Positions 30,195 through 43,400 of a stretch of 64,000 bases of DNA are shown piece after piece (within the stretch, counting starts at the first letter, position 1; each line of letters begins with the position of its first letter). The position numbers and the translations under genes were made by a program. The notes below the pieces were generated by a model. The model was not told where the DNA came from and ran no database searches. It worked only from the letters and a program-made list of their open reading frames with translations. The DNA is from Rhipidocladum racemiflorum (taxonomy: Eukaryota > Streptophyta > Magnoliopsida > Poales > Poaceae). The stretch covers positions 62,001 to 126,000 of the forward strand of contig JAYEVF010000089.1 of NCBI GenBank assembly GCA_036346355.1, given 5' to 3'.

Positions 30195-33194
30195 TGTTTG
30201 TCAAGGGTAGGTGACCCATGACGGTGTTTAGAAATTTTATGTCTGTGTTACGTAGTATGTAACAATGTGGTTTATGGAATGATGTACTTCTAAGTTAATT
30301 TGTGAGTTGAATCAATTAAAATGTAATTGTTATCTTTAGCTTGAGATTAAATAAACTTCTAGTATTGTAGATTGCTCTATAGCGATAATGATTGAATGTG
30401 TTAATGTGCATGCTTAGGATTTATTGCATTATTTTAATGTGCCCTTGACCATGGACAATGTTTAAAGCTTTAAATCTTGATGCGTAGTTAGAACATTACG
30501 ATGATGTAAACTACTGTGAAGGTAATAGAAAATTAGTGGGTTATTTAGAGACATTTTAATATAAGGTCGGTAGAACAATTTAATTGTAATGGTGGACTAC
30601 CGATATTGTTAAAGAAACCATGCTGGTTGTTTAAAGATGTTCTAATTTAATCGTGTTGGCTAGTGACTTTAACTTGGAAATTGATTAGAGTTGATTTTTA
30701 TGACGTTGCAAACTATTAGTAGATTCGGAAGTATGCAGTTGCGTTCCAATAATGCTAGTATCGATATCAATTGGGAAGACATAAGTTTTTGCCATTGCTG
30801 TAAGAGCTTTGTGATGATTTCACCTATTCAGTTCACTTTTAAAAAAAAAGGTGGAGTATGTCTTGGAGTGGCAATTTTGCTATAACCCGTGTATAGGGTA
30901 GCTAAAAAAAAATTAAAAAAAAAAAAATTAAATTTAGCGTTGTTGTTATAAGAGCTTTGGATGGCTTAAATTATTCAATCTATTTTACATAGTTGGAGTG
31001 TGTTGTGTAGTGACAGTTTGTCATAGCCTATGGATAGGGTAACTAAAAGCAATGTTGTTGTTTTACAATTATGCCAATTATTGATATTGATGACTTAGTA
31101 GTGGTGGTAACTGATTAGATTAATTGTTGAAAACCTTTGTTAAAATGGTGGAAATTGTAACATGTTGTGATGGAGTGAACCAGGGATAGTTAGCATGACG
31201 CGTGATTTTGTCCTTAATAAATGTATGTTTTAAACTTCTATTTACGATTGGTGCCTTGTTGAGATAATATTTACTTGTTGAGTCATCTTTTAGGTGAATA
31301 AATTTCCATTGTCGAGATGTTGACGCGTATGTGGTATGGAATTTATAGGTTCATCATGCTGAAAGACTTGTTGAAGCACTGCCTTTCAAATTTAGAATAT
31401 GATGATATAGGTTAGGTTGCTCCGTGGGGATCTTGATGAGGTAGTGTTGGTTGGATGTGTTTTTGATAAGCACTGTGAACTTTATTTATAATTGTGGAAA
31501 AGGTAATAAGAGTAAGAATTTGTTGTGTAGTTGTTGTTAAATCCTGATGGGCCTTCTCAATGAGTAAATAGGGAATATTGAAATCTAAATGGTAAGGGTA
31601 GTGGAATGCTATAGATGGCGGGAGTTATGCTGAACTTATGTTTAAAAATTCATATGGATTGGTTTGTTTGTTTGATATTTGGGTTGAATACTTTCGGTCA
31701 AAGTATTCTTTGTGCTGTGTTTCAGAGTTTCCCTAAACTTAGAATGATTCTGCCAAATGTGGGTTAATTTCGAGGCTTAAAACAAGGATAAAAGAATGAT
31801 TAACCTTGAAGTAATTTGTGGAGATTTTGGAATGTTATTCTATTAAATATCGTCATTCATTCATCTTTGATAAGAAAACTAGCTTATGTTATGAATGCGA
31901 CATTTATGCTCAAGGATGTATGCTTTGACTGTGTCCGTAGTTTTCAAGGTCGAGTTATCGGTTGCATTGTTGATCAAAAGAAGTAGCTAATCCAATGTAA
32001 GATTTGGACCTTCATGATCTGGAAATATTTGTATTTCTATTTTGGGCTAGAGTTGTGTTGTGGTGTGAGGTGTTTGACAGTTTTTGTTTAAGAGACGATT
32101 CTTCTGGTTGTGACATGAATGATATTCGTGGTTGAAACAATTTTTCTGTTGGGAAGTGAGTTTGGTTCCTTTTTAAGGAAAAAGAGATGGTGGTTGTGTG
32201 GAAGCATTTAATTCCTTGATCGGTTTCTTTTTTCTGAATGGCTTGGCCTTGGATAAAAGTGAGATGATTTGTTTTGGTAAAAGTGAAATGCATTTGCAGA
32301 AGACTTTCGCGGTGTTTCTCTTTTGAATAGAGCTTCTCCCCGAAGAAAATTTTTTTGGTGGTTTTGGTTCTATGGAGTTCCTCTTCCAAGTTGAGTTCCC
32401 GTGTATGTGAATTTCAGCCCTTTGGTTTAAAGGTGGTGATTGTCGTTCGTTGTGTTAGTGAGAATTAAGATTTCTTTTACGTTCAAGCTTGGGGGTAAGA
32501 AAATGAATGTTTATGTTATGGTTGAGTGTATTCAAGGATTGTACTCCTTGCCCTGGTCCTTGGGTGGAAGAATGTGAAGGCGAAACCTTCTTACAAGGGA
32601 AAACTAGTGTGGGTCGCTGATCGTAAGTAGTTTAAAAGTGAAGAGTAAAGGAAGGTTGTGTATGACTCAATTCAAACCTTTTTTGGAGAATTGTTTTCAT
32701 TGATGTGTTCCTCGGTGGGGTTGCTTAATTTAGTAGTGGACAACTTGGAAGTTGCAGGTAATTACATTAATTTTTTGGAACTTTTGTCGCTGGGTTCGAG
32801 CGAGTTTGTGTCAACCGTAGTGATTGTGTTCGGTTGTTATTGTTTCTGCGGATTTACGGACCCTGGTTGTAAAGTAGGCTATCTCTGTCGTTGGTAAGGG
32901 TGGATATTGGTTCTTTTTGTAAAAGATCAATCACTTGTAGGAGATAGGAGTTTGTGTTTGGGTTGATTTAGAGACTTACCTAGAGCGTTGTGTCTCACAT
33001 GGTTCGCGTCGTCCAGAATGCGATGAACTGTGGTAGAGGAGTTGAGATTGGAATGCGGAGTTTCGCGATCGGGTTGAAGAGAGAAGTGGGAGTTGAGATT
33101 CCAGATCGATACCAGATTCACCTAATAGGTGTCCTTTATTTAATAGGGGAATAGTTCGTGTTAGTGTCCAATGAAAGATTTGTGGACCAATTAG
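30195..33194. other. Degraded internal region of the gypsy remnant
   Basis: The region is AT-rich, with frequent stops in all frames and only short open stretches. At about 32,550-32,630 the + strand reads VLGWKNVKAKPSYKGKLVWV before a stop, possibly a relic of the element's coding region, but I cannot align it to a domain. A GGGTAGCTAAA/GGGTAACTAAA motif after TATAACC or ATAGCC recurs at about 30,880 and 31,022. Poly-A and A/T tracts lie at 30,838-30,932. Confidence 0.5.
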
Positions 33195-33308
33195 TCTGAG
33201 CGGGATGCAACTTGGGAACTTGAGGACCAGATGCGGAAGAAGTATCCTACACTCTTTGAGGATGCTGAAGGTAAAGTGTTGATTACCATTTTGCCTTCCT
33301 TTTTTTAA
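33195..33308 (+). pseudogene. C-terminal chromodomain fragment of a Ty3/gypsy polyprotein
   Basis: The frame reads SERDATWELEDQMRKKYPTL followed by FEDAEG and ends at TAA (33,306-33,308). The ATWE.E.QMR..YP.LF motif is characteristic of the chromodomain end of Tekay/Del-type chromovirus integrases. Just upstream the frame is broken by a stop in what looks like the preceding chromodomain strand (about 33,165) and a frameshift at about 33,192. It is a dead relic. Confidence 0.65.
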
Positions 33309-33351
33309 GGTTCCGTAGCAAAGAGGAGTAGATTCGGGGACGAATCCTTTT

Positions 33352-33364
33352 AAGGAGGGGAGAA
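33352..33364 (+). other. Polypurine tract of the gypsy remnant
   Basis: AAGGAGGGGAGAA ends where the LTR starts with TGTGATGCC, 43 bases after the polyprotein stop. The preceding GGGGACGAATCCTTTT stretch is also familiar from Tekay-type 3' ends. Confidence 0.7.
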
Positions 33365-35393
33365 TGTGATGCCTTAGAGCGTCAGAGCGATTCTAGGGTT
33401 CCTTTTCCTGGTTTTGTTTCGGGAGAGGAATGAAGGATTTGTCGGGGGATGAAATAATTGAAGTTTATCCAGCGTATTAATATTAAATTTGGAGTTGTCG
33501 GGCTAGAAACAGTGGGCCGAGGAAAACCTGGGCCTGGGCTGCGAATCCCCTCCCCACCTCTCTCTTTTCCCCTAGTGGGCCGGCCCACCATATAAAAGGG
33601 GTGTCACCCCCCCCAAAAGCCCTAGGGCGCCCCCCTTCCTCCCCTAGCAGCCACACCACCCCTCCTCTTCCTCCCCTTGCGTGGTGGCTCAAGATCCACC
33701 GCGAAACGTGAAGGAGCAAGCAAGAAGAGGATCCGTGGAGGCGTGGAGGACGAGCAGATTTCCGTTTCGGGAATCGTCGCGCGTTTTCCGTGGGTTCTCA
33801 AGGGAGAACTCAAGGTAAAATTCCCAATATTTTACCCCTGTTCTACCTAGGGATTAGGAGTGTATTAGATCTGGTGGTGAGTGATTTAGATGGATCTTGA
33901 TGGGGGAGAAGGGTAGATGTTCACGTGGTGCTGTTTTTGGAAGGGGAGATTGTGCAGCGCGTATTGTTTCGCGTTGTACGTGGCATAGACGATTTTGCCT
34001 GTAAAAACCTATAACTATAAAGTTGTAGATAACGTCGATATCTAGCTTCTTTAATTTTTTCAGAATTTTTGGGGCGTCGGTCTGAGAGTTATCGCTGTTG
34101 AAAAATGACGGACAGAATCTGGAAACAGATTTTGTCCACTGTGTTGGACGTTTGTTTAGGCATATTTAACAGTGGAATTGAAATTTGTGATCTTCATGAA
34201 AGTTGTAGATCTCGTCAATATCTAGCCACTGTAATTTTTTTGTATTTTTATGATCTGTATAAAAAAAGATACGAAATTGTGAAGAGAGGGTGCTGCTGTT
34301 TGACCCGGACAGATTGGGGTTTTTGGCGCTTAAGAAGGGAACGGGGATTAGGAAGCGTGTGTTCGAGTTGTGTGATCATTTGTGATGTCGCTATGTACTG
34401 AAATAATACTTGTACAGGTGGTGCCCCTTCTGGACGCAACTAGGTTCGTCATCCACGTTGGTAAAGGCAAGTGGAAGTAGCGGTCTTGCTAAACTATAAC
34501 TCGCTATTTGTTTCGTCTTCAATATAAACCTTAATTGCAGCATACCTACATGGTTTAACTACTTGTTTATGAGATTACAATATCCTATCCTACATTGTGA
34601 TGTGGTTGTTTGGCTTTTGAATCATGAGTAAGAATGAAGAAAGATGTTGTTTGCAAGATGAATTGTGGAGATATTCTATCTCAATGATGTTCGCATTCTA
34701 TCCATGTTATTTGGATGGTATGCAAGCATGTGAATTCAGAGTGGGAAGTTATGAATGTATTTATGCATGAAGCATTAACTGCATAATCATGCATTGGAAG
34801 TTTGTCGACGCCAACAGGCGCGATCAGACGGTACAACACCGTGTGTTCCTGAGAAAGGGCACGGTGAGGAGGATCATGGCATAAGCATGTGCACAATCAT
34901 ATGCATTTTACTGAGGTTGTGTGGACTCTATAATGTGGTATTGTACATGAGGAATTTGGTATGCTAGTTTCTTTGTGGTCGTGTGTTATTCGTTAGAAGT
35001 TGTTCCGCTTGCTGAGATTACCCAATCTCACCCCTTGTTATTTTGTTGTTTTCAGGTAGTTCTCGCGAGTCGTAAGCTTGAAGGGTGGGCTTAGTAGCAC
35101 AATCAACCCTTCGGGGTCATCAAGAATCACATGGACTAGTGCATTTAATAATTCATTAGCTTGCTGAAATTTTATTAATTATAGACCTGTTGATGTCCTC
35201 TTTGGAGCTGTTTTACATTTATGTTTGTTTTCTGGTTGATTTAGACTTGTTATCTCTAGTATTGATGCTTTTATGTTATTCCTGTTTATAATGGTTATTA
35301 TGAATCTTGTTGTCACTTCCGTTTTGTCCTAATTTTAGGAGAGATGCTGTCGAAATTTTCTTTTACGACAGTTTAGATTTGTAGGGTGTTACA
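33365..35393 (+). repeat. 3' LTR of the gypsy remnant (2,029 bp)
   Basis: It starts TGTGATGCC and ends GTAGGGTGTTACA, so TG...CA. A TATAAAA box lies at 33,591-33,597, followed by a GC-rich leader with CCCTAGGG-type motifs. The region 34,000-34,300 contains two related modules (TATAACTATAAAGTTGTAGAT and GATCTTCATGAAAGTTGTAGA type, both followed by TATCTAGC). There is no partner LTR in the window. Confidence 0.7.
33591..33597 (+). promoter_or_regulatory. TATA box in the gypsy-remnant LTR
   Basis: TATAAAA follows a GGGCCGGCCCACCA palindromic stretch 226 bases into the LTR and precedes a C-rich leader, a typical LTR core promoter layout. Its orientation matches the element's + strand reading. 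Confidence 0.6.
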
Positions 35394-38300
35394 CGAACCC
35401 GTCGTGGTGGAACATTTGACACCGACTCGGACATATTCAAAATGCATGCTGAAATGAGTGGAAGCACATATGAATTCCACGCGATGTGTTTGGCACTCAG
35501 TTTCATCTCATTCAACGTTTTCGAATGGGTGCCGCTTGTTGTATTCGTTCGTGCTCATCGCGGAGAAATGTTTCACAACAACTCGGACGGACTCGAAATG
35601 CATGCCGGAATGTGCTTGGGCAAATATGAAGTTCATTCGGCATGATTGGAACGAAGTTTCGTTTCGTGCACCGTTTTGGTACGCGTGTAGTTTACAGTAA
35701 CATTAGGGACCCATCGTGCATGAATATTTCGCATCGACTCGGACGTACTCGAAATGCTTGTCGAAATGGGATAGGGCATATATGAAGTCCGTTCGGGGAG
35801 TTTGACACCAATTTTCCTTTCGTGCATCGTTTCCGTCCGGACGCAGCTTGCAGAACACCTTGCGACCCGACGCGGAGGGATGTTTCCACAATCACCGGGA
35901 CGTATTCGAAATGAATGCAGAACTGTAGCAGCAATGCATGGAAAGTCCACTCGCGCAGTTTGGCCCACATTTTCCTTTCGTGCATCGTTTTGATACGCAC
36001 GCAGCTTGCAGTACCCGTTGGCACCTATCGCGGAGAAATGTTTCGCACCGATCCGGATGCAACAGAAATGCATGCCGAAGTGAGCTTGGCCACACATGAA
36101 CTCTATTCAGGGTGTCTGCCGCAAGCTTTCTTTTCGTACTCGTTCTGGTACGAACGCGACTTGCAGTACCATTTGTCGTGTAGGTTCACACCGACACGGA
36201 TGAGCCCAAATTGCTTGCTAAAATGAGCTACGGCAGACATATGAAGTCCATTCTGGTTGATTGACACTCAGCTTCATCTTATTCGTCGTTTTCTTATGAA
36301 AATCCTTGCACCATACAGTACTCGTCACGGAGGAATCTTTCACACGACTCGGAACGATTCAAAACGCATGCCGAAATGTGCTTGGGCATATACGAAGTTC
36401 ATTCGGCATGTTTGGAACAATGTCTTGTTTTTTGCACCATTGTTGTACGCGTGTAGTTTTATTACCATTAGGGACCCATTGTGCATGAATGTTTCGCTTC
36501 GAGCCGGACGTACTCGAAATGCTTGCTGAAACGGGCTAGGGCGCATAAGAAGCCCATTCGGGGATTTTGACACCGAGTTTCGTTTCGTGCATCGTTTTCA
36601 TTCGGACGCAGCTTGCAGTACCCCTTGTGACCCGTCGCGGAGGGATGTTTTTGACACTCACTCGGACGTATTCAAAATGAATGCAGAATTGTGCTGAAAC
36701 GCACAAGCGAACGCCGTAAGTTAATTCTGGGTGTTTGGCACTCAGTTTCGTTTCGTGCATCGCTTTATATTTTTGAGCTTAGGAGCTCGTCGTTGTGGAA
36801 TATTTCACGGCGACTCGGACGGATTCGAAATGCATGCCTAAATGATTTACAAAACATATGAATTGCATTCGGTGTGTTTGGCACCCGGCTTCATTTCGTT
36901 CGCCGTTTTCGTTTCGTGCCGCAATGTTTCATTTTGGCGTGCTAGGTTGCAGCGTATAAGGTGCTTCCCATAATGTTCCATTTCGTGCATCATTTTCGGC
37001 GTGTGTGGAGTTTGCCACAATGTGTCATTTCGTGCATCATTTTCATTTTCGAATGGCTTCCGCTGCAGTGCCCGTTGGGACGCGTCGTGGAGGAATGTGT
37101 CAGACCTACTCGAATGGATTCGATACAAATGATGAAAAGCACTAGCAAACATCATAAGTTCTTTCGGGGTGTTTGGCACTCGGTTCTGTTTCGTGCATCG
37201 GTTTCGTTTGTATTCAGCTTTTATTACCCGTGCAAACCCGTCGTGGTGGAACATTTGACACCGACTCGGACATATTCAAAATGCATGCCGAAGTGAGTGG
37301 AAGCACATATGAATTCCACGCGATGTGTTTGGCACTCAGTTTCATCTCGTTCAACGTTTTCGAACGGGAGCCGCTTGTTGTATTCGTTCGTGCTCATCGC
37401 GGAGAAATGTTTCACAACAACTCGGACGGACTCGAAATGCATGCCGGAATGTGCTTGGGCAAATATGAAGTTCATTCGGCATGATTGGAACGAAGTTTCG
37501 TTTCGTGCACCGTTTTGGTAAGCGTGTAGTTTACAGTAACATAGGGACCCATCGTGCATGAATATTTCGCATCGACTCGGACGTACTCGAAATGCTTGTC
37601 GAAATGGGATAGGGCATATATGAAGTCCGTTCGGGGAGTTTGACACCAATTTTCCTTTCGTGCATCGTTTCCGTCCGACGCTGCTTGCAGAACACCTTGA
37701 GACCCGACGCGAGGATGTTTCCACAATCACCGGACGTATTCGAAATGAATGCAGAATCAGTAGCAGCAATGCATAGAAAGTCCACTTTCGCGCAGCTTTG
37801 GCCCACATTTTCCTTTCGTGCATCGCTTTGATACGGACGCAGCTTGCGCACCCGCTGGCACCTATCGCGGAGAAATGTTTCGCACCGATCCGGATGCAAC
37901 AGAAATGCATGCCGAAAGTGAGCTTGGCCACACATGAACTCTATTCAGGGTGTCATGTCGCAGCTTTCTTTTCGTACTGCTCGGGTACGAACGCCGACTT
38001 GCAGTACCATTTGTCGTGTAGGGTTCACTCCGTCACGGATGAGCCATTATTGCTTGCTAAAATGAGCTACGGCAGACATATGAATTCCATTCTGGTTGAT
38101 TGACACTCAGCTTCATCTTATTCGTCGTTTTCTTGTGAAAATCCTTGCACCATACAAGACTGCCGTCAGCGGAGGAATCTTTCACACGACTGGAACGATT
38201 CAAAACGCATGCCGAAATGTGCTTGGGCATATACGAAGTTCATTCGGCATGTTTGGAACAATGTCTTGTTTTTGCACCATTCTTATGCAGCGTGTAGTTT

Positions 38301-39464
38301 TATTACCATTAGGGACCCATTGTGCATGAATGTTTCGCCGAGCCGGACGTACCGAAATGCTTGCTGAAACGGGCTAGGCGCATAAGAAGCACATTCGGGA
38401 TTTTGACACCGAAGTTTCGTTTCGTGCATCGTTTTCATTCGAACGCAGCTTGCAGTACCTTGTGACCCGTCATGAGGGATGTTTTTCACACTCACTCGGA
38501 CGTATTCAAAATGAATGCAGAATTGTGCTGAAACGCACGTTTAACGCGTCGTAAGTTAATTCTGGGTGTTTGGCACTCAGTTTCGTTTCGTGCATCGCTT
38601 TCAATTTTTCAGCTTAGGAGCTCGTCGTTGTGGAATATTTCACGGCGACTCGGACGGATTCGAAATGCATGCTTAAATGATTTACAAAACATATGAATTG
38701 CATTCGGTGTGTTTGGCACCCGGCTTCATTTCGTTCGCTGTTTTCGTTTCGTGCCGCAATGTTTCATTTTGGCGTGCTAGGTTGCAGCGTATAAGGTGCT
38801 TCCCATAATGTTCCATTTCGTGCATCATTTTCGGCGTGTGTGGAGTTTGCCACAATGTGTCATTTCGTGCATCATTTTCATTTTCGAATGGCTTCCGCTG
38901 CAGTTGTTCGCTGGGACGCTGGGCCGTGGAGGAATGTTTCAGACCTACTCGAATGGATTCGATACAAATGATGAAAAGCACTAGCAAACATCATAAGTTC
39001 TTTCGGGGTGTTTGGCACTCGGTTCTGTTTCGTGCATCGGTTTCGTTTGTATTCAGCTTTTATTACCCGTGCGAACCCGTCGTGGTGGAACATTTGACAC
39101 CGACTCGGACATATTCAAAATGCATGCCGAAATGAGTGGAAGCACATATGAATTCCACGCGATGTGTTTGGCACTCAGTTTCATCTCGTTCAACGTTTTC
39201 GAACGGGCACCGCTTGTTGTATTCGTTCGTGCTCATCGCGGAGAAATGTTTCACAACAACTCGGACGGACTCGAAATGCATGCCGGAATGTGCTTGGGCA
39301 ATATGAAGTTCATTCGGCATGATTGGAACGAAGTTTCGTTTCGTGCACCGTGTTGGTACGCGTGTAGTTTACAGTAACATTAGGGACCCATCGTGCACGA
39401 ATATTTACGTGATCGACTTCCGGACGTGCATCGAAATGCTTGTCGAAATGGGATAGGGCATATA

Positions 39465-40410
39465 TGAAGTCCGTTCGGGGAGTTTGACACCAATTTTCCT
39501 TTCGTGCATCGTTTCCGTCCGGACGCTGCTTGCAGAACACCTTGCGACCCGACGCAGAGGGATGTTTCCACAATCACCGGGACGTATTCGAAATGAATGC
39601 AGAACTGTAGCAGCAATGCATAGAAAGTCCACTCGCGCAGTTTGGCCCACATTTTCCTTTCGTGCATCGTTTTGATACGCACGCAGCTTGCAGTACCCGT
39701 TGGAACCTATCGCGGAGAAATGTTTCGCACCGATCCGGATGCAACAGAAATGCATTCCGAAGTGAGCTTTGCCACACATGAACTCTATTCAGGTTGTCTG
39801 TCACAAGCTTTCTTTTCGTACTCGTTCTGGTACGAACGTGACTTGCATTACCATTTGTCGTGTAGGTTTCACACCAACACGGATGAGCCCAAATTGCTTG
39901 CTAAAATGAGCTACGGCAGACATATGAAGTCTATTCCGGTTGATTGACACTCAGCTTCATCTTATGCGTCGTTTTCTTGTGAAAATCCTTGCACCATACA
40001 GTACTCGTCGCGGAGGAATGTTTCACACGACTCGGAATGATTCAAAACGCATGCCGAAATGTGCTTGGGCATATACGAAGTTCATTCGGCATGTTTGGAA
40101 CAATGTCTTGTTTTTTGCACCATTCTTGTACGCGTGTAGTTTTATTACCATTAGGGACCCATTGTGCATGAATGTTTCGCTTCGAGCCGGACGTACTCGA
40201 AATGCTTGCTGAAACGGGCTAGGGCGCATATGCCGGAATGTGCTTGGGCAAATATGAAGTTCATTCGGCATGATTGGAACGAAGTTTCGTTTCGTGCACC
40301 GTTTTGGTACGCGTGTAGTTTATAGTAACATTAGGGACCCATCGTGCATGAATATTTCGCATCGACTCGGACGTACTCGAAATGCTTGTCGAAATGGGAT
40401 AGGGCATATA
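39465..40410. repeat. Half-length satellite unit (946 bp)
   Basis: At about 40,230 the sequence jumps from the GGGCTAGGGCGCATA subrepeat to the CCGGAATGTGCTTGGGC subrepeat, skipping about 895 bp of the normal unit. Both donor sequences contain CAT/ATG at the joint, so unequal exchange or deletion between related subrepeats is the likely cause. Sequence on both sides is otherwise clean. Confidence 0.85.
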
Positions 40411-43400
40411 TGAAGTCCGTTCAGGGAGTTTGACACCAATTTTCCTTTCGTGCATCGTTTCCGTCCGGACGCAGCTTGCAGAACACCTTGCGACCCGACG
40501 CGGAGGGATGTTTCCACAATCACCGGGACGTATTCGAAATGAATGCAGAACTGTAGCAGCAATGCATGGAAAGTCCACTCGCGCCAGCTTTGGCCCACAT
40601 TTTCCTTTCGTGCATCGTTTCGATCGCGACGCAGCCTTGCGCATTCGTTGGCACCTATCGCGAAGAAATGTTTCGCACCGATCCGGATGCAACAGAAATG
40701 CATGACGAAGTGAGCTTGGCCACACATGAACTCTATTCAGGTTGTCTACCACAAGCTTTCTTTTCGTACTCGTTCTGGTACGAACACGACTTGCAGTACC
40801 ATTTGTCGTGTAGGTTTCACACCGACACGGATGAGCCCAAATTGCTTGCTAAAATGAGCTACGGCAGACATATGAAGTCCATTCTGGTTGATTGACACTC
40901 AGCTTCGTCTTATGCATCGTTTTCTTATGAAAATCCTTGCACCATACAGTACTCGTCGTGGAGGAATGTTTCACACGACTCGAAACGATTCAAAACGCAT
41001 GCCGAAATGTGCTTGGGCATATACGAAGTTCATTCGGCATGTTTGGAACAATGTCTTGTTTTTTGCACCATTCTTGTACGCGTGTAGTTTTATTACCACT
41101 AGGGACCCATTGTGCATGAATGTTTCGCTTCGAGCCGGACGTACTCGAAATGCTTGCTGAAACGAGCTAGGGCGCATATGAAGCCCATTCGGGGATTTTG
41201 ACACCGAGTTTCGTTTCGTGCATCGTTTTCATTCGGACGCATCTTGCAGTACCCCTTGTGACCCGTCGCGGAGGGATGTTTTTCACACTCACTCGGACGT
41301 ATTCAAAATGAATGCAGAATTGTGCTGAAATGCACAAGCGAACGTCGTAAGTTAATTCTGGGTGTTTGGCACTCAGTTTCGTTTCGTGCATCGCTTTCAA
41401 TTTTTCAGCTTAGGAGCTCGTCGTTGTGGAATATTTCACGGTGACTCGGACGGATTCGAAATGCATGCCTAAATGATTTACAACACATATGAATTGCATT
41501 CGGTGTGTTTGGCACCCGGCTTCATTTCGTTCACCGTTTTCGTTTCGTGCCGCAATATTTCATTTTGGCGTGCTAGGTTGCAGCGTGTAAGATGCTTGCC
41601 ATAATGTTCCATTTCGTGCATCATTTTCGGCGTGTGTGGAGTTTGCCACAATGTGTAATTTCGTGCATCATTTTCATTTTTGAATGGCTTCCGCTGCAGT
41701 GCCCGTTGGGACGCGTCGTGGAGAAATGTTTAAGACCTACTCGAATGGATTCGATACAAATTATGAAAAGCAGTAGCAAACATCATAAGTTCTTTCGGGG
41801 TGTTTGGCACTCGGTTCTGTTTCGTGCATCGGTTTCGTTTGTATTCAGCTTTTATTACCCGTGCGAACCCGTCGTGGTGGAACATTTGACACCGACTCGG
41901 ACATATTCAAAATGCATGCCGAAATGAGTGGAAGCACATATGAATTCCACTCGATGTGTTTGGCACTCAGTTTCATCTCGTTCAACGTTTTCGAACGGGC
42001 GCCGCTTGCTGTATTCGTTCGTGCTCATCGCGGAGAAATGTTTCGCAACAACTCGGACGGACTCGAAATGCATGCCGGAATGTGCTTGGGCAAATATAAA
42101 GTTCATTCGGCATGATTGGAGCGAAGTTTCGTTTCGTGCACCGTTTTGGTACGCGTGTAGTTTACAGTAACATTAGGGACCCATCGTGCATGAATATTTC
42201 GCATCGACTCGGACGTACTCGAAATGCTTGTCGAAATGGGATTGGGCATATATGAAGTCCGTTCGGGGAGTTTGACACCAATTTTCCTTTCGTGCATCGT
42301 TTCCGTCCGGACGCAGCTTGCAGAACACCTTGCGACCCGACGCGGAGGGATGTTTCCACAATCACCGGGACGTATTCGAAATGAATGCAGAACTGTAGCA
42401 GCAATGCATGGAAAGTCCACTCGCGCAGTTTGGCCCACATTTTCCTTTCGTGCATCGTTTTGATGCATACCGCGCGGCTTTGCGATACCCGTTGGCACCT
42501 ATCGCGGAGAAATGTTTCGCACCGATCCGGATGCAACAGAAATGCATGACGAAGTGAGCTTGGCCACACATGAACTCTATTCAGGGTGTCTGCCACCAGC
42601 TGTCTTTTCGCACTGCTCGTACGAACCACGACTTGCAAGACCATTTGTCGCGGTAGGTTTCACACCGACACGGATGAGCTCAAATTGCTTGCTAAAATGA
42701 GCTACGGCAGACATATGAAGTCCATTCTGGTTGATTGACACTCAGCTTCGTCTTATGCATCGTTTTCTTTTGAAAATCCTTGCACCATACAGTACTCGTC
42801 TTGGAGGAATGTTTCACACGACACGAAACGATTCAAAACGCATGCCGAAATGTGCTTGGGCATATACAAAGTTCATTCGGCATGTTTGGAACAATGTCTT
42901 GTTTTTTGCACCATTCTTGTACGCGTGTAGTTTTATTACCATTAGGGACTCATTGTGCATGAATGTTTCGCTTCGAGCCGGACGTACTCGAAATGCTTGC
43001 TGAAACGAGCTAGGGCGCATATGAAGCCCATTCGGGGAATTTGACATCGAGTTTCGTTTCGTGCATCGTTTTTATTCGGACGCAGCTTGCAGTACCACTT
43101 GTGACCCGTCGCGGAGGGATGTTTTCACACTCACTCGGACGTATTAAAAATGAATGCAGAATTGTGCTGAAACGCACAAGCGAATGTCGTAAGTTAATTC
43201 TGGGTGTTTGGCACTCATTTCCATTTCGTGCATCGCTTTCAATTTTTCAGCTTAGGAGCTCGTCGTTGTGGAATATTTCACGGCGACTCGGACGGATTCG
43301 AAATGCATGCCTAAATGATTTACAACACATATGAATTGCATTCGGTGTGTTTGGCACCCGGCTTCATTTTGTTCGCCGTTTTCGTTTCGTGCCGCAATGT

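Larger units (their letters stand above)
30195..35393 (+). mobile_element. 3' remnant of a chromodomain Ty3/gypsy element (Tekay/Del-like) inside the satellite
   Basis: This 5,199-bp non-satellite block has, in order: about 3 kb of AT-rich degraded sequence, a polyprotein C-terminus with a chromodomain-like motif, a purine tract, and a 2,029-bp LTR. The LTR ends GGTGTTACA at 35,393, immediately followed by satellite CGAACCCGTCG. There is no 5' LTR and no intact gag or pol. Compared with a whole unit, 716 bp of satellite (equivalent to 28,355-29,070) is missing at the left edge. A single deletion that removed the 5' part of the element and the adjacent satellite explains both. Confidence 0.75.

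Noticed and set aside
32012..32389. 125-codon - strand ORF in the gypsy remnant
   Set aside because: Low-complexity Lys/Thr/Ser-rich translation of degraded AT-rich DNA on the strand opposite to the element, with no family features.
33382..33813. Overlapping - strand ORFs in the gypsy-remnant LTR
   Set aside because: They lie over the LTR promoter and GC-rich leader; their content is a by-product of composition.
37224..37931. 235-codon ORF in the satellite, and the shorter ORFs that recur once per unit on both strands
   Set aside because: Recurrence at the same phase reflects the 1.84-kb period. The frames break with single-base changes, show no start context or domain, and this long one arises from indels joining two frames.
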